Shown here: piece by piece, positions 40,073 to 53,720 of the stretch
Position numbering within the stretch: position 1 is the first letter of the stretch
Layout of the letters: every line of letters begins with the position of its first letter
From: Cephalopachus bancanus
Taxonomy: Eukaryota; Chordata; Mammalia; Primates; Tarsiidae
Assembly: GCA_027257055.1 (NCBI GenBank)
Contig: JAPVLO010000146.1
Location: 186,001 to 250,000 of the forward strand
Reading direction: 5' to 3'
DNA length: 64,000 bases
Position numbers and translations under genes: made by a program
The notes under the pieces: generated by a model
What the model was told of the DNA's origin: nothing
Databases searched by the model: none
The model's input: the letters and a program-made list of their open reading frames with translations, nothing else

Positions 40073-40754
40073 ACGAAGCAAGGAAATCTATAACCTGACC
40101 CACAGTGGCAATCCAGAGTGCCCTGAGGATTGCTGCCTTTGCTGTAAAACTTTGTCGACACACTCCTGGAGGCTGGATGAGGAGTTTGTGATGCTGCTGT
40201 CTGAGGGAAAGGGAGCCAGGACAGGAGACAGAGCCTCACAGCCTGCTTCCTCCTTATAAGAGTCGATCTCCGACAGACTGCATGCCAGATTGTGGAGGTA
40301 GAGACACAATCCACAGGAGTCAGAGGAGAAGGCTCTTGCTGAGGCTGGGAGTATCCTGTGTGACTTCCTGGAGGTGGAGTCTCCGAGCTGGGGAGAAGTT
40401 GCAAGACTATGAGCAAGATCACTAGGTAGGGAGAGGGCACCTGGGGACAGCCTGGAAGCTCAGACGGAATTCAGACCTGGCAGGAACAGGAAATAGGGAT
40501 CCGTGAAGGGTTTTGGGCAAAGAAATAACCCCGCAAAAGTGACATTTTAGGAAGAATTGTTTGGCAGGCAGTGTCAGACAAAGTAGGAGAGACTGGAAGG
40601 TCTGGGATGGCTTTGGGAGAATGCTCACTTAGAAAACATTTCCTGGGAACCAGTGACATATTGGGTACTTGGTACAGACAAAGAGATGAAGAGAACCTGA
40701 ACGCAGAGCTGGGAGGAGGATCAGGGCAGGCTTCCTAGAGGAGCTGAACTTTGA
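40073..40754. mobile_element. Ancient repeat-like tract, no gene
   Basis: AGGGTTTTGGGCAAAGAAAT and AGAGAGACTGGAAGG-type words resemble the unnamed old family. A weak L2/MIR affinity near 40636 (AACATTTCCTGGGAACCAG) is possible. Confidence 0.35.
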
Positions 40755-40765
40755 AAGATAAATAG

Positions 40766-41059
40766 AGGCTGGGCTCGGTGGCTCAGCCTGTAGTCCTGGC
40801 ACTTTGGGAGGTCGAGGTGAGTGGATTGCCTGAGTCTGCGGGTTCAAGACCAGCCCGAGCAACTTGGCGAGACCTCGTCGCTACAATAAATCAAAAATTA
40901 GCCGGGCACAGTAGAGCGCGCCTGTAGTTCCAGCCACTTGGAAGTCTGAGGCAGAAAGATCGCAGAGCCCAACAGGTCAATGCTGGGGTGACTGTGAGTA
41001 TGTCACTGCACTCCAGCCTGGGTGACAGAGTGAGACTCCAACTCAAAAAAGAAAAAAAC
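40766..41059 (+). mobile_element. T-type Alu, full length
   Basis: Perfect 11-bp target duplication AAGATAAATAG at 40755-40765 and 41060-41070. Confidence 0.95.
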
Positions 41060-41155
41060 AAGATAAATAGGAATTTGTCAGGGAAGTCCTCTCCTGTTTG
41101 GAAGTGCCTTTGTTTACGTTTAGAAACATATGAAGTTAAACAATACGAAAAGTAT

Positions 41156-41997
41156 ATCCACCCAAAGGAATGGAGGTTATTCTATGAAAAAGACACCTTG
41201 GCCAGGCACAGTGGCTTATGCCTGTAACTCCAACACTTTGGGAGACTGAGGCAAGAGGATTGTTTGAGCCCAGGAGTTCGAGATCAGGCTGGACAGCATA
41301 GCAAGACCTCATCTCTACAAAAAAATCAAAAAATTAGCCAGGTGTGGTGCTACGTGCCTGTAGGCCCAGCTACTCGGGAGACTGAGGTGGGAGGATGGCC
41401 TGAATCCAGCAGTTTGAGGTTGTGGTGACAAGTGATCATGCCACAGCCTTCCAGCCTGGATGACTAAGTGATACCCCAATTCTAAAAAAAGAAAGAAAGA
41501 AGGAAAAAGACACCTGTACCCACATGTTCATTGCAGCACAATTCACATTTGCAAAGATATGGAATCAGCCTAAACACCCATCAACTGATCAGTGGATAAT
41601 GAAAATGTGATATATATACATACTACAGAATACTATTCAGCCATCAAAAAGAATGAAACAATGTCTTTTGCAGCAACTTGGATGGGATTGGAAACCATCA
41701 TCCTAAGTGAACTAAGTTAGGAACAGAAAACCAAACACTACAAGTTCTCACTTGTAAGTAGGAGCTAAACTAAGGATCTGCAAAGAGGTAGAGAATGGTA
41801 TAATGGACACTGAAGACTCAGAAGGGGAAGGGGGAAAGGGGCGGAGGGACAAAAAAATCACCCATCAGGTACAATGTGCACAGGCGGGGATGATGGGTAC
41901 ACCTGAAGCCCAGACTTATTTCCCACTGTAAAATGCGATCATGTAACCAAAAGCCATTTGTACTCTCAAAGCTATTGAAGTAAAGAAAAAAATAAAA
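41156..41997 (+). mobile_element. 5'-truncated L1 carrying an Alu
   Basis: ORF2 C-terminal and 3'UTR sequence (CAACTGATCAGTGGATAATG, ACTATTCAGCCATCAAAAAG) with many changes. Target duplication 11 of 13, ATACGAAAAGTAT at 41143-41155 and ATACAAAGAGTAT at 41998-42010. Without the Alu, about 537 bp of L1 are present. Confidence 0.92.
41199..41503 (+). mobile_element. AluJ-like dimer nested in the L1
   Basis: Perfect 12-bp target duplication AAAAAGACACCT at 41187-41198 and 41504-41515. Confidence 0.94.
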
Positions 41998-42099
41998 ATA
42001 CAAAGAGTATGCAGTGAAAGTACATCTCCAACATAGCTTGGCCACAATGCCCCAACCCAAAGGCAGTCGCTGTCAGTAGCGCCGAGCATAGAGTAGGGA

Positions 42100-42640
<541 letters not shown>

Positions 42641-42754
42641 TAACCTCCGAGTGTTGAAGGTATGTGTACAATCGGCTGGTATGGTTGAGGATGAAATAGG
42701 ACGATAAGGATGAAATAGGATGATGCACATGAAATACTGAGTCTGGTATTCAGC

Positions 42755-42812
42755 AAAAAAGAAAGAAAAAAGAAAAGAAAAGAAAAGAAAAGAAAGAGAG
42801 AAAGAAAAAAGT
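42755..42812. repeat. Purine-rich (GAAAA)n microsatellite
   Basis: Repeated AAAAG/AAAG units on the plus strand. No SINE body is attached upstream. Confidence 0.9.
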
Positions 42813-42935
42813 GTTCCAAATGTACAATTGTTGTCGTCATCCTCATAACTATAGCAGTGTAGCTAGTCTCCCCTGGGATGATTCTCTATAGATATGAGCT
42901 GAACACGTGAATGAGTGAAAGAATTAATGCTTTAC

Positions 42936-43074
42936 CTTTTTTTTTGAGAGAGAGAGAGAGATGGCATCTCAGTATGTTGGCCAGGCTGGTCTCGAACACC
43001 TGACCTCAAGCGATCCTCCCTCCTCATCCTCCTAAAATGCTGGGATTACAGGTGTGAGCCATATTGCCTGGCCA
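42936..43074 (-). mobile_element. Alu left monomer (FLAM-like)
   Basis: Left arm with a T9 tail and a (GA)n stretch next to it. It contains TTGGCCAGGCTGGTCTCG, unusual among left arms here. Confidence 0.82.
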
Positions 43075-43348
43075 ATACTTTGGCTTCTAGTCACAAGATT
43101 GCCTACATCAGTTCCATGCTTCTTGTCCTGATTTTTTTAAAGTACAAAAGTAGGAAGGGAAAAGGTTTCTCATTGTGCCAGGGTGTCTTCAGTAATTCAG
43201 CACCTTTCCCTACCTTCTATGTGTCCTCTTTACCCTAGAGACTGAAAGCCAGAGGACTCCAGATCCAGGGACCTGGGTCAGACTCCAGCAATGAAAGACA
43301 GTTCTGTAAGATTTGGAAGAAGGAAGAGACTAGTAAGCATGACTTTTT

Positions 43349-43630
43349 TGTTTGTTTTGAGTTGGGGGTCTTACTCTGTTACCCAAGCTGCAGTGGCACC
43401 ATCACGTTTCATGCAACCTCCTGGGCTCAGGTGAACCTTTCACCTCAGCCTCCCGAGTAGCCAGGACTACTCGGCACACACTACCATACTTGGCTAATTC
43501 TTAAATTTTTTGTACACACGAGGTCTCAATATGTTGCCTAGGCTGGTCTTGAACTCCTGGCCTCAAGCAGTCCTCCCGTCTCGGTCTCACAAAGTGCTGG
43601 GGTTACAGGCATGAGTCATTGCACCCAGCC
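43349..43630 (-). mobile_element. AluJ-like dimer
   Basis: TTTTTTGTTTG tail and 5' end at CATTGCACCCAGCC. Confidence 0.92.
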
Positions 43631-44381
43631 AACCATAAGATTTTGTAGTGGCTTCTAAGGGTTTGCCTGAAGCTCACCTGCTTTGGTCTGCAGACGGCTG
43701 TGATCATCATTGAGTCTTCTGTGGGTCCTATGACCTCCTGATGCTCTGAAGTCTCCAGTCATCATCAGAATCAGCACTAGTTTACTTTACTTTTGTTCCT
43801 CCAGCCCTCTCAGCAGTTTTGTAACCAAACTCCCTATATTACACCCTTTCCTGCTTGAAATACCTAGGATAGTATCTGTTTTTTCTAACTGGACCCTGAC
43901 TAAATACTTTCTCTTTATCAGGAAAGAAAATTTCCCCCAGAAATCCACCATCAGACTTTTATTCACATCTGGGGTAAAAGTTGAATAGGTCATATGCCTA
44001 CCACAACCCAGGCAATTGGCAAGGATAAATGGGATTACCATAACAGGCTTCAACTAGTCATGGCCCGTCCCTGAGTGCTGGGCATATTGCTGCCTCATAC
44101 TGGAACACAGAAGGGGAACATAACACTTGTGCAGGCACCAGTAGCTATCCAGTACTTTGGAGACCCCAGTCCACTTTGGCGGATCCTAACGGGAAGTTGG
44201 CCTAGGAGTGGGGCTTGTCTCCTGGGTCTGGCTGACAGTGGTTTGAAAGTCTAAGGAAGTAGGCTGCATGATCAACTAAGAACACATTAGATGACAATCA
44301 GTGTGTTTGCACTGATTTAAGGTGAGCATTTGCATTTTCTTTTCTACAAGGTTAGGCATTTTTGGGGCATATTAAAAAGTA
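43631..44381. other. Ancient repeat-like sequence, no gene
   Basis: CTGCTTGAAATACCTAGGAT and TCTAACTGGACCCTGACTAA form a motif pair common in old mammalian repeats. The family is not named. Confidence 0.4.
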
Positions 44382-44683
44382 TGGCCAGACATGGTGGCTC
44401 ATGTCTGTAAGCCAAGCATTTTGGGAGGCCGAAACAGGAGGATTGCTTGAGTCCAAGAGTTCGGGATCAGCCTGGGCAATATAGTAAGATCTTGTCTCTA
44501 GAAAAATTTAAAAATTAGCTGGGGGTGGTGGTGCATGCCTGTAGTCCTAGCTCCACAGGAGGCTGAGGCGGAAGGATCGCCTGAGCTCAGGAGGCTTAGG
44601 CTGTGGTGAGCCGTGATTGTGCTGCCACGCTCCAACCCGGGTGACAGAGTGAGACTCCAACTTAAATAATAATAATAATTTAA
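44382..44683 (+). mobile_element. AluJ-like dimer
   Basis: Both arms present; the tail is (AAT)n. Confidence 0.92.
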
Positions 44684-44689
44684 AAATAA

Positions 44690-44905
44690 TGAAAATAATC
44701 ACTTTCATAGCACTTACGGTATACCAGGCATTTTCCCAAATGCTTTCTGCACAGTAAGTCATGTCATCCTCACAATAACATAAGGTAGGTAGGTATTAGT
44801 GTTATTCCTATTTACAGGGTGAGAACACTGAGGCACAGAGTTGCCCAAGGTTATACGGCTAAGATTTGAACCCAGATGATCTAGATCTGAGATCCCACTC
44901 AGAAT
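44690..44905 (+). mobile_element. MIR SINE, nearly full length
   Basis: CATAGCACTTACGGTATACC, CATCCTCACAATAACATAAGG, GAGAACACTGAGGCACAGAG and AAGATTTGAACCCAGATG cover head, core and tail. Confidence 0.92.
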
Positions 44906-44960
44906 GTAAATTCAAGGAGGCTTTTTGTCACTATGTATTCTGCTAATCAATAGCTACTAT

Positions 44961-45257
44961 AGACCGGGCATGGTGACTCACACCTGTAATCCCAGCACTT
45001 TGGGAGGGTAGGTAGGAGAATCACTTGAGCCCAGGAGTTCAAGACAAGCCTGGGCAACATAGTGAGACCTCATCTCTACAAAAAGTCCAAAAAATTAGCT
45101 GAGCAGGGAGCGTGAGCCTGCGGTCCCAGCAACTCAGGAAGTTGAGGAGGAAGGATCACCTGAGCCTAGGAGGTCGAGGCTGCAGTGAGCCATGATTGTG
45201 TCACTTACTCCATCCTGGGTGACGGAGTAAGAATCTAACTCAGAAAAAAAAAAAAAA
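44961..45257 (+). mobile_element. AluJ-like dimer
   Basis: Ends in an A15 tail into which the next Alu is directly joined. Confidence 0.92.
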
Positions 45258-45566
45258 AGCTGGGTGCAGTGGCTCACATTTGTAATCTCAGTACTTTAAG
45301 AGGCGGAGACGAGAGGGTTGCCTAAGCCTAGGGATTGGAGACCAGCCTGGACAACTTGGCGAGACCTCATTTCTACAATAAAAAATAAAAATAAAATAAA
45401 ATAAATTAGCAGGGTGTGGTGGCACATGCCAGTAGTTCCAGCTACTTGGAAGGCTGAGATGGAAGGATCACCTGAGCCCAGAAGGTCGAGGCTGCAGTAA
45501 CGTGATCATACAACTACACTCTGGCCTAGGAGACAGAGTGAGATGATGGCATTAAAAAAAAAAAAA
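45258..45566 (+). mobile_element. Alu (J/T intermediate), in tandem with the previous Alu
   Basis: ACAACTTGGCGAGACCTCAT and ACTTGGAAGGCTGAG are T-type words. The expanded (AAAAT)n linker is notable. Confidence 0.92.
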
Positions 45567-45604
45567 TCACAGGACATGACAATGTCATGTCATTTGTTCA
45601 TGTC

Positions 45605-46025
45605 TGTACTTGTTTCCTGTTGCTGCTATAACATATGACCACAAATGTAGTGGCTATAGACAATATAAATTTACTCTTTTATAGTTCTGGAGATCAGAAT
45701 TCTAAACTCAGCAGGGCTCAATTCTTCTGGAGGCTCTGGTGGAAAATCTCTTTCCTTGCCCCGTCTGACTTCTAGAGGCTGCCTCCATACCTTGGCTAGT
45801 GGGCCCTTCCTCCATCTCCAGAGCCAGGACTGTAATATCTTCTCTCTAATCTCCTGCTTCCCCTTAAAAAACAGCCTTTGTGATTACATTGACCCCACCA
45901 GGTTATCCAGGAAAGTCTTCTCATCTCAATATCCTTAACTATATCTGCAAAGTTCTCTTACCATGGAAGGTTCCAGAGAGCCGGACATTGGTATATTTGA
46001 GGAACCATTATTCAGAACACCACGA
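45605..46025 (-). mobile_element. MaLR-type (MLT1-like) LTR
   Basis: GTTTCCTGTTGCTGCTATAAC, CTTCTAGAGGCTGCCTCC, TAGTGGGCCCTTCCTCC and TATATCTGCAAAGTTCTC run in the order of the complement of such an LTR. Confidence 0.65.
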
Positions 46026-46663
46026 AGTTAAAAAGAGATCCCATTCCTGGAAAGCATGGAAAATGAGCCCTATTGGCACAAGCCCACCACCTGGATAAAA
46101 GAGGGCAGAGGCCATCGTGCGGAGGTCTAGGCTGGCTTATCCTAAGCCCTTCCCTGCCACCCTCCCACACTGTGGCTGGGGGACTAGGTGGGCGCCCCTA
46201 GCTCTGAGGACAGAAAGGCAAAACATCTGACCTTCTCAGAGTGCCACTGCTAGGCAGTGCTGGCTCTGAGGACCCTTTCTAGAAGGGATTTATTTTACCC
46301 GAAGAACAAGTACAGCCATCCCAGAACAACAACTAAGTGAAAGCTCTGAAGACGCCAAGATAGGTGTAAGTCCCACCGACGGGGGACCCCCATGGTGCGG
46401 TCCAGCGAGGGGCCCACGTGGCCCAGCTTCGGAGCTTCTTCCTCCAGGGTTTGTGGCTGGGCTGAGGTGGTGTGGGCCAGGAAGCACAGCCAGCCTTAAG
46501 CTGCCTCCACAAAGCATGTCGTCCTGCACTGTCACTGGGTCACTGGGGCATGAGGACAGGGAGGTTGTAGGCTGGGACAGTCCGAAGGCTCCTGCTCTCA
46601 TTCCTCTGGAGAAGCCAAGCCCCTCACAGCCATCCCCTGGATTTTCCTCTTTCCGCGGTCCTT
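46026..46663. other. No recognisable feature
   Basis: Single-copy-looking sequence upstream of the RPS15A retrocopy. Confidence 0.5.
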
Positions 46664-46665
46664 AA

Positions 46666-47125
<460 letters not shown>

Positions 47126-47142
47126 AAAAATTACCATGTGTG

Positions 47143-47965
47143 AGGTGACACGGGGGTGGGGGGGAGCTAGCGCTAGGACTAGGAGGAAGGTAGGAGCTGG
47201 GGCGGTGTGGGTGGGGCAGGAACCATTGGGGGCAGGGTTCGGGCATCCTGCCTTCACTGTCTATGGGGGAAACAGCAGGACCCCAGTAGGCAAGGCACTG
47301 CCGGAATGTTGCTTTTGCTTTCTGGACGGTCATTTGTTCATAGCAGATACACAAGCACGATGAAGTCAGTGACTCTCCGCAGAGCACTGCCCCAGATCCA
47401 GAGTGTCACATGCAGGAGCAGTCATGGTGACGCGCTTGCCAACAAGCTCAGTATCATGCCAGTTGAAAGCAGCAGCTTTCCACGGCACTCCCTCTCCTGG
47501 AGGCATCTGTGAGCTTTTCTTGCCTGCCAGGAAGTTTCCTCTTCACTGCCTTGACGAACACAAACTCTGTCAAACACGAGTTCAGATCTGCACGTCGCCT
47601 GCGAACACAGCTGGGGCCAGCGTCATGCAGCTGTCAGCTGTGCGAGTTTATTTTCAGAGCAAACCCCTCCGTTCTTGACAACAGCAGCCTGGAGCCAAGC
47701 TCCACAGCGACAGGTACGGCCAGTGATTTGCCACAGTGACTTTTGTCCCATCCCCCCAGAGGCGCCATCTGGCCATGTTTATTCTTGTCCCTTGGGAGCC
47801 TGGACCAGGCCAATCCCCACACCCCCAACTCAACTTCCTTCAGAACCTGGACTTGCTCCAGCTCCCAGAACCTTCCCCAGGCTGAGCAAGGGCCTAGAGA
47901 ATGCAGACCCGACCTTGGCAACTGTGTCAGAGAAGAGAAAGGCATTCTAGAAAACACAAGGAAAG
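47143..47965. other. No recognisable feature
   Basis: Single-copy-looking; several open frames of 70-147 codons on both strands lack family resemblance. Confidence 0.45.
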
Positions 47966-48570
47966 GCCAGGCCTGGTGGCTCACGCCTGTAATCCCAGGA
48001 CTGTGGGAGGTCAAGGCGGGAGGATTATTTGAGCCCAAGAGTTCAAGACCAGCCTGGGCAACATAGTGAGACCTCATCTCTACAAAAATATTTTAAATGC
48101 CGGACTCGGTGGCTCAGCCTGTAATCCCGCGCCTTGGGAGGCTGAGGTGAGTGGATTGCCTGAGCCCGTGGGTTCGAGACCCGCCCGGGCAAGTTGACGA
48201 AACCTCATCTCTACTAAATCAAAAATTAGCTGGGCGTGGTAGTGCATGCCTGTAATTCCAGCTACTCGGAAGGCTGAGGCGGAAGGATCGCCGGAGCCCA
48301 GCGGGTCGAGGCTGTGGTGGCCGGGAGCAGCCACTGCACTCCAGTCTGGGCGACAGAGTGAGACTCCAATTCAAAAAAAAAAAAAAAAAAAATTAAAAAT
48401 TAGCCAGGTGTGGTGGCATGTGCCTGTAGTCCTAGCTATCCCAGAGGCTGAGATGGAAAGACTGCCTGAGCCCAGGAGTTCAAGGCTGCCATGAGCCGTG
48501 ATCGTGCCTCTGCACTGCAACCTGGGTGACAGAGTGAGACCACAACTAAAAAACAAAAACAAAAAAACTA
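47966..48570 (+). mobile_element. AluJ-like dimer split by a T-type Alu
   Basis: Left arm at 47966-48098, right arm at 48390-48570 with an (AAAAAC)n tail. Confidence 0.92.
48099..48389 (+). mobile_element. T-type Alu, GCGCC variant, nested in Alu linker
   Basis: GCCGGACTCGGTGGCTCAG, CCCGCGCCTTGGGAGG, GATCGCCGGAGCCCAGCGG and a long A tail. High CpG retention suggests a recent insertion into the A-rich linker of its host. Confidence 0.95.
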
Positions 48571-49516
<946 letters not shown>

Positions 49517-49537
49517 AAAAAAAATTTTTTTTTTAAA

Positions 49538-49648
49538 GGCCAGGCAAAGTGACTCATGCCTTTATATAACCCGAGCACTTTGGGAGGCTGAGGCAAGAAG
49601 ATTACTTGAGCCCAGGAACTTGAGACCAGCCTGGGCAACAAAGACCAC
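49538..49648 (+). mobile_element. Alu left arm, 3'-truncated
   Basis: Second left arm in the same orientation. It stops at GGGCAACAAAG without a tail. Confidence 0.82.
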
Positions 49649-49869
49649 GTGCTCCATGCTGTATTGTGATAAATAACCCATCACCACCTTGACAGAACAG
49701 TGCCAATGAGTTCTCGCCTCTCCTAGTCCCCTTCACACTTTGATGAACCGGGAGACTCCACCCCACAGAGTCCTGGTGTCCTACCTCCTTCCCAGGCATC
49801 CAGGAAGAGTGGCAGGGGCCCAGGAGGTGTGGTCGCCATCCGTCTCTCCCCACTCCAGTCCCAGCACCT

Positions 49870-50200
49870 ACCTATGTGACTTCTTCATCGCACTGAACAC
49901 CACCCAAAATGATCCTGCGTGTGTGTTTATCCCCTGACCACTTCTCTCCCCAGTCAGCAAGCAACTTGCCCCTGTCCCAGCACCCAGAACAGTACCTGAC
50001 ACACAGTGGGCACACAAGAAGCCTTCCTGAACACACGAGAAACATGGATCTCAGGTTGCCAGAGCAGAACTGAGTATCTGCCCATGACGTGTGTGAAGCT
50101 CTCATGAATGGATGCCTTCGGTCTAGCACCGTGCCTGGCATATAGTTGCTTAAGAGATCATGAATGAAGAAATGAACAAATGAATGATGAGTCGTGATTT
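49870..50200 (+). mobile_element. L2 3' end
   Basis: ACAGTACCTGACACACAGTG, CCTGGCATATAGTTGCTTAAG and ATGAACAAATGAATGATG include the typical terminal tetramer repeats. Confidence 0.6.
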
Positions 50201-50985
50201 GTGACGAATGAATGCATGAAGAGGAAAGAGACCTTCAAGATCCACTGGCCCAACCCAAATCTTCAAACACAAGACGAGTGGAGAGGCCTTCACTCATCTT
50301 AGCCTCCCTGAGAAATAAAGAATGCTATATGTCCCCCTGCTGTGGGGTTACGAGCCAAATTTGGGGAACCCCTGAGCAAATGCCAAGCCCCATCCCAGCC
50401 CAAGGAGCCCACAAGAGTTTCCAGACCCCTGTAGATGCCCCACCCTCCCAGGCATCGCTGGTCGAAGCATGAGTCACTCTCTTGGCCCATGCAATTGGTA
50501 AGATTGGCTTCTGACACTCTAGTCCCGAGGGAGAGATTGAGATCTGGAGCCTCTCTGTGTTCCAGGCATTCGAGAATAGCTCAAGGAGCCACTGGCCACC
50601 TGCACAAAAGTCTCTAGGGCTCTGTCTCCTCCAGGCTGGCTCCTCTTCCATTCCCACCCTACATTTCAGGAACTCCGACCCCACCCTGCTCCTACAAACC
50701 AGACGGGTCGGGAGCTCCCTGGTCAGCACTTGGATTGGAGTCCCATTGTCTGACCCGACTCCTGGGATGGCCACTTCAGCCTCAGCATTTGCCCCTCATT
50801 TGGGCTCGCTCCCCTTGCCTCTGCCTCTCTTCCCTCCCAGCAAGCTCCAGAGTCCCAAAGAACCCCCAGTCCCTCCTGGAAGTTCGAGGCAGCAACGGAG
50901 GTGAGGACAGGAGTTGAGGAGATTATCCCAGGGGGGAATTGTTGATCAGTCACTGCCCTTTATGAGTGCCTCTGTCAGTTCCTTT
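50201..50985. other. No recognisable feature
   Basis: Single-copy-looking, GC-moderate. Confidence 0.5.
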
Positions 50986-51116
50986 TTTTCTTTTTTATAG
51001 AGACGAGGTTTTGCTATGTTGCCCGGGCTGATCTTGAACTCCTGGCCTCAAGCCATCCTCCCACCTCGGCCTCCCAAAGTGCTGGGATTACAGACATGAG
51101 CCACAGCACCCGTCCA
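50986..51116 (-). mobile_element. Alu left monomer (FLAM-like)
   Basis: TTTTTTTCTTTTTTATAGAGAC tail/linker at left, 5' end at GCACCCGTCC. Confidence 0.88.
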
Positions 51117-51689
51117 GGTTACCATGTCTTCCATATGATGCACACAGTAGGTTCCCCAGCGGACCCCACTGAACTGAACTTCCTTTCACTCTTTCTCTTG
51201 TGAGCACAGATATTTAATAGAGGCCAAGTAACCAGGTAAACTGACAGGGTTAGAAAGAAACTGGAACAAACATCCTGAGAGATTGTACTTTCTGCTCCCT
51301 TCTCTGTAAGCCAGCTTCACATCTGGCATCCTGTGGGTGCAGAGACCCAGGAAGGGTCAGGTGCTGCCCAGGCCAACAGTCAGGAAGGAGGGGATCTGGT
51401 TTCCAAATCAAAGGGCAGATGTATGTCAACAGCCTGGGTAGACCAAAGGGCAGGAAGACTGTGCTGTTCCCCACATGGGAACAGGACAGTCCAGTGATGG
51501 GTGGCAGACGCTGGGGCCTGGCACGAAGTGTCTTGGATGACAATGGCATACCTGAGCGGCTGGGTCATTTCCGGTTCCTGGGACACGTGGGTGCTTGGGA
51601 ACATTTTCACCCCGAGGCAACCAGGGTTCTGTCTTGAGCAAGATTCTCCAGTTGAAGTCACAGGAAACACAAATCAAGAAAAAGTAACA
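51117..51689. other. No recognisable feature
   Basis: Single-copy-looking sequence. Confidence 0.5.
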
Positions 51690-51861
51690 ATAGGCAATAT
51701 CGTTCAGGATTTACTGTGTATCAGTCCCCATCCAAGCTCTCTAGACAGTAACCGCTTATTCCTCTCAACAACTCTATGAGGAAGGAATTACGATCGTCTC
51801 CATTTTACAGACAGTCATAGACTAACCTGCCCAAGGTCACACAATTTGGCAAGTCAGGATC
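51690..51861 (+). mobile_element. MIR SINE
   Basis: TTCCTCTCAACAACTCTATGAGG, TCTCCATTTTACAGACAG and TGCCCAAGGTCACACAATTTG. Confidence 0.88.
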
Positions 51862-51878
51862 AAAACCCAGCAAAGTGG

Positions 51879-52186
51879 CCTGGTGTGGTGGCTCACGCCT
51901 GTAATCCTAGCATTTTGGGAAGACAAGGCAAGAGGATTGCTTGAGATCAGGAGTTCGAGACCAACCTGGGCAACATAGCGAGACTCCATCTCTACAAAAA
52001 TAAAAATAAAAAAGTTAGCCGGGAGTAGTGGTGTGCCCCTGTAGTCCCTCCTAGCTACTTGGGAGGCTGAGGTGGGTAGCCTGAGTACAGGAGTTCAAGG
52101 CTGAAGTGAGCCACGATCATGCACTGCACTCCAACCTGGGAGACAGAGCGAGAACACAACTCAAAACAAATGAAAACAAAAACAAA
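51879..52186 (+). mobile_element. AluJ-like dimer
   Basis: 17-bp target duplication with three mismatches, AAAACCCAGCAAAGTGG at 51862-51878 and AAAACACAGCAGCGTGG at 52187-52203. Confidence 0.93.
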
Positions 52187-52229
52187 AAAACACAGCAGCG
52201 TGGCTCCTCCTAACTCCTCCACCCGTCCG

Positions 52230-52244
52230 CCCCCCCCCCCCCCC
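52230..52244. repeat. C15 homopolymer
   Basis: Run of 15 C just after the Alu. A G-quadruplex is possible on the minus strand only with neighbouring G runs, which are not seen. Confidence 0.9.
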
Positions 52245-53029
52245 GCCTGCTGAGCTCAAACTGGCAAAAGAGGGAAGTGCTGAGCTTATATAACCAGGTC
52301 ACAGGAAGGCGGAGGCAGGTGGGCCTCAGATGCAGGTAACGGGGGCCAGCAGGCCTCTGGATGCCCCTTTTCCGTCTTCAGTCCCTATTTTCCTATAGAC
52401 TGGATTTATCCTCATCTATCACAGACTGATTTCCTCCACAGCTACTTTCAGCTTTCACAGGGAAACAAACTGTCCTTGTCCTATGCTCTCAAGTTCGAAA
52501 ATTCCAGAAGATTCTGACCGACCTGCTGGGCCAGGGCTCACTCTTAGCCAGTCTCCAGTGGGCCGGGAGAGAGATTCATAAGAAGATAGTAGCTCCCGTT
52601 CAAAGTCATTGTGGGAGGTGCCAGTTCCGAGAAGGGGGTCTGGAGTCCTTTCTGGACACACAGAGCCTCCCCAACCATAGTACAACTGCTGGGAGTGAGG
52701 AGGGTCTCCAAATCCAGGCCTCTGGGGGTTCATATGCAGCAGGCGGGCCAGAGAGGAAACAGGAGGACATAGAGGGGTTCCTCAGAAGGAAATGGGGCAG
52801 GGAAGGGAAGTCAAGAATGGATCCTGGCTCAAAGGGAGTCCCCACAACAGGCTGGGAGAGGACACGTGACTATGAAGGATAACATGCTCCTGAGTCAAGG
52901 GTCAAGGGTAAAGAACCAAAGGGCATCATTGCTCTGCTCTTTCTCTGGCAATGACAGCCTCCATGGTACTTCACGACACCTGCTGGGATTAGCCCTCACT
53001 TCCTCTCAGCTTGTGGAGGACCACCTGTT
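52245..53029. other. No recognisable feature
   Basis: Single-copy-looking sequence. Confidence 0.5.
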
Positions 53030-53720
53030 CCTGAGTAACAGATCACCCCAAAACAGCAGGGATCATTTATTGTCTCTCACCATTTCTAAGCATTGGGATT
53101 TGGGGGCTGCTTGACCGGGTGATTCTGGCTGGGGGGTCTGTCTTGGTCCGTTTTCTGTTGCTTATAAGAGGATATATGAAACTGGATAATTTTTAAGAAA
53201 ATAAATGTATTTCTTACCGTGATGGAGGCTGAGAAGTCCAAAATCGAGGGGCCGCATCTGGTGAGAGCCTTCTTGCTGATGGAGACTCCCTGAAGAGTCC
53301 TGAGGTGACACAGGCATCGCATGGCAAAGGGCTGAGCCTGCTAGTGTGCTGTGCCCAAGTCTCTCTTCCTAGAAAGCCACGTTTCCACTCCCAAGATAAC
53401 CCATTCATCCATTAACCCATCAGTCTATTATTACATGAATGGATTAATACACTCACAAGGGATGGATTAATCCTTCCTGATCCAATCACAACTCTCATGG
53501 TGCCACTTCTCAATACTGCCACATTGGAGATTAGATGTGTCCCCAGGTTGGTGGTTTCAGGATACCTAGGCTTCCTCCTTGTTGACTAGGGCTCTGAGGG
53601 CACACACTCTGGGAGATGGGCAGAAGCCACGTCACCTTTTATGACCTAGTCTTGGGAGACATGCAGCATCGCTACCACAGAACTACTTGAAAGAGGCCAT
53701 TTCAAGGGCTACCCAGGTCG
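53030..53720 (-). mobile_element. LTR-like ancient repeat, split by a MaLR LTR
   Basis: GATCATTTATTGTCTCTCACC and GTGATTCTGGCTGGGG on the left, and CACCTTTTATGACCTAGTC on the right, fit one dispersed LTR-like repeat opened by the next element. Confidence 0.5.
53143..53555 (-). mobile_element. MaLR LTR (MST/MLT1 group)
   Basis: GTCTTGGTCCGTTTTCTGTTGC, AGTCCAAAATCGAGGGGCCG, CATCTGGTGAGAGCCTTCTT and ACTGCCACATTGGAGATTAG are highly typical. It is better preserved than the repeat around it. Confidence 0.85.

Noticed and set aside
42936..43074. A possible AluS left arm (TTGGCCAGGCTGGTCTCG, CACCTGACCTCAAGCG)
   Set aside because: The rest is left-arm only with FLAM-like features, and two words are not enough to claim an anthropoid AluS when no other AluS exists in 64 kb.
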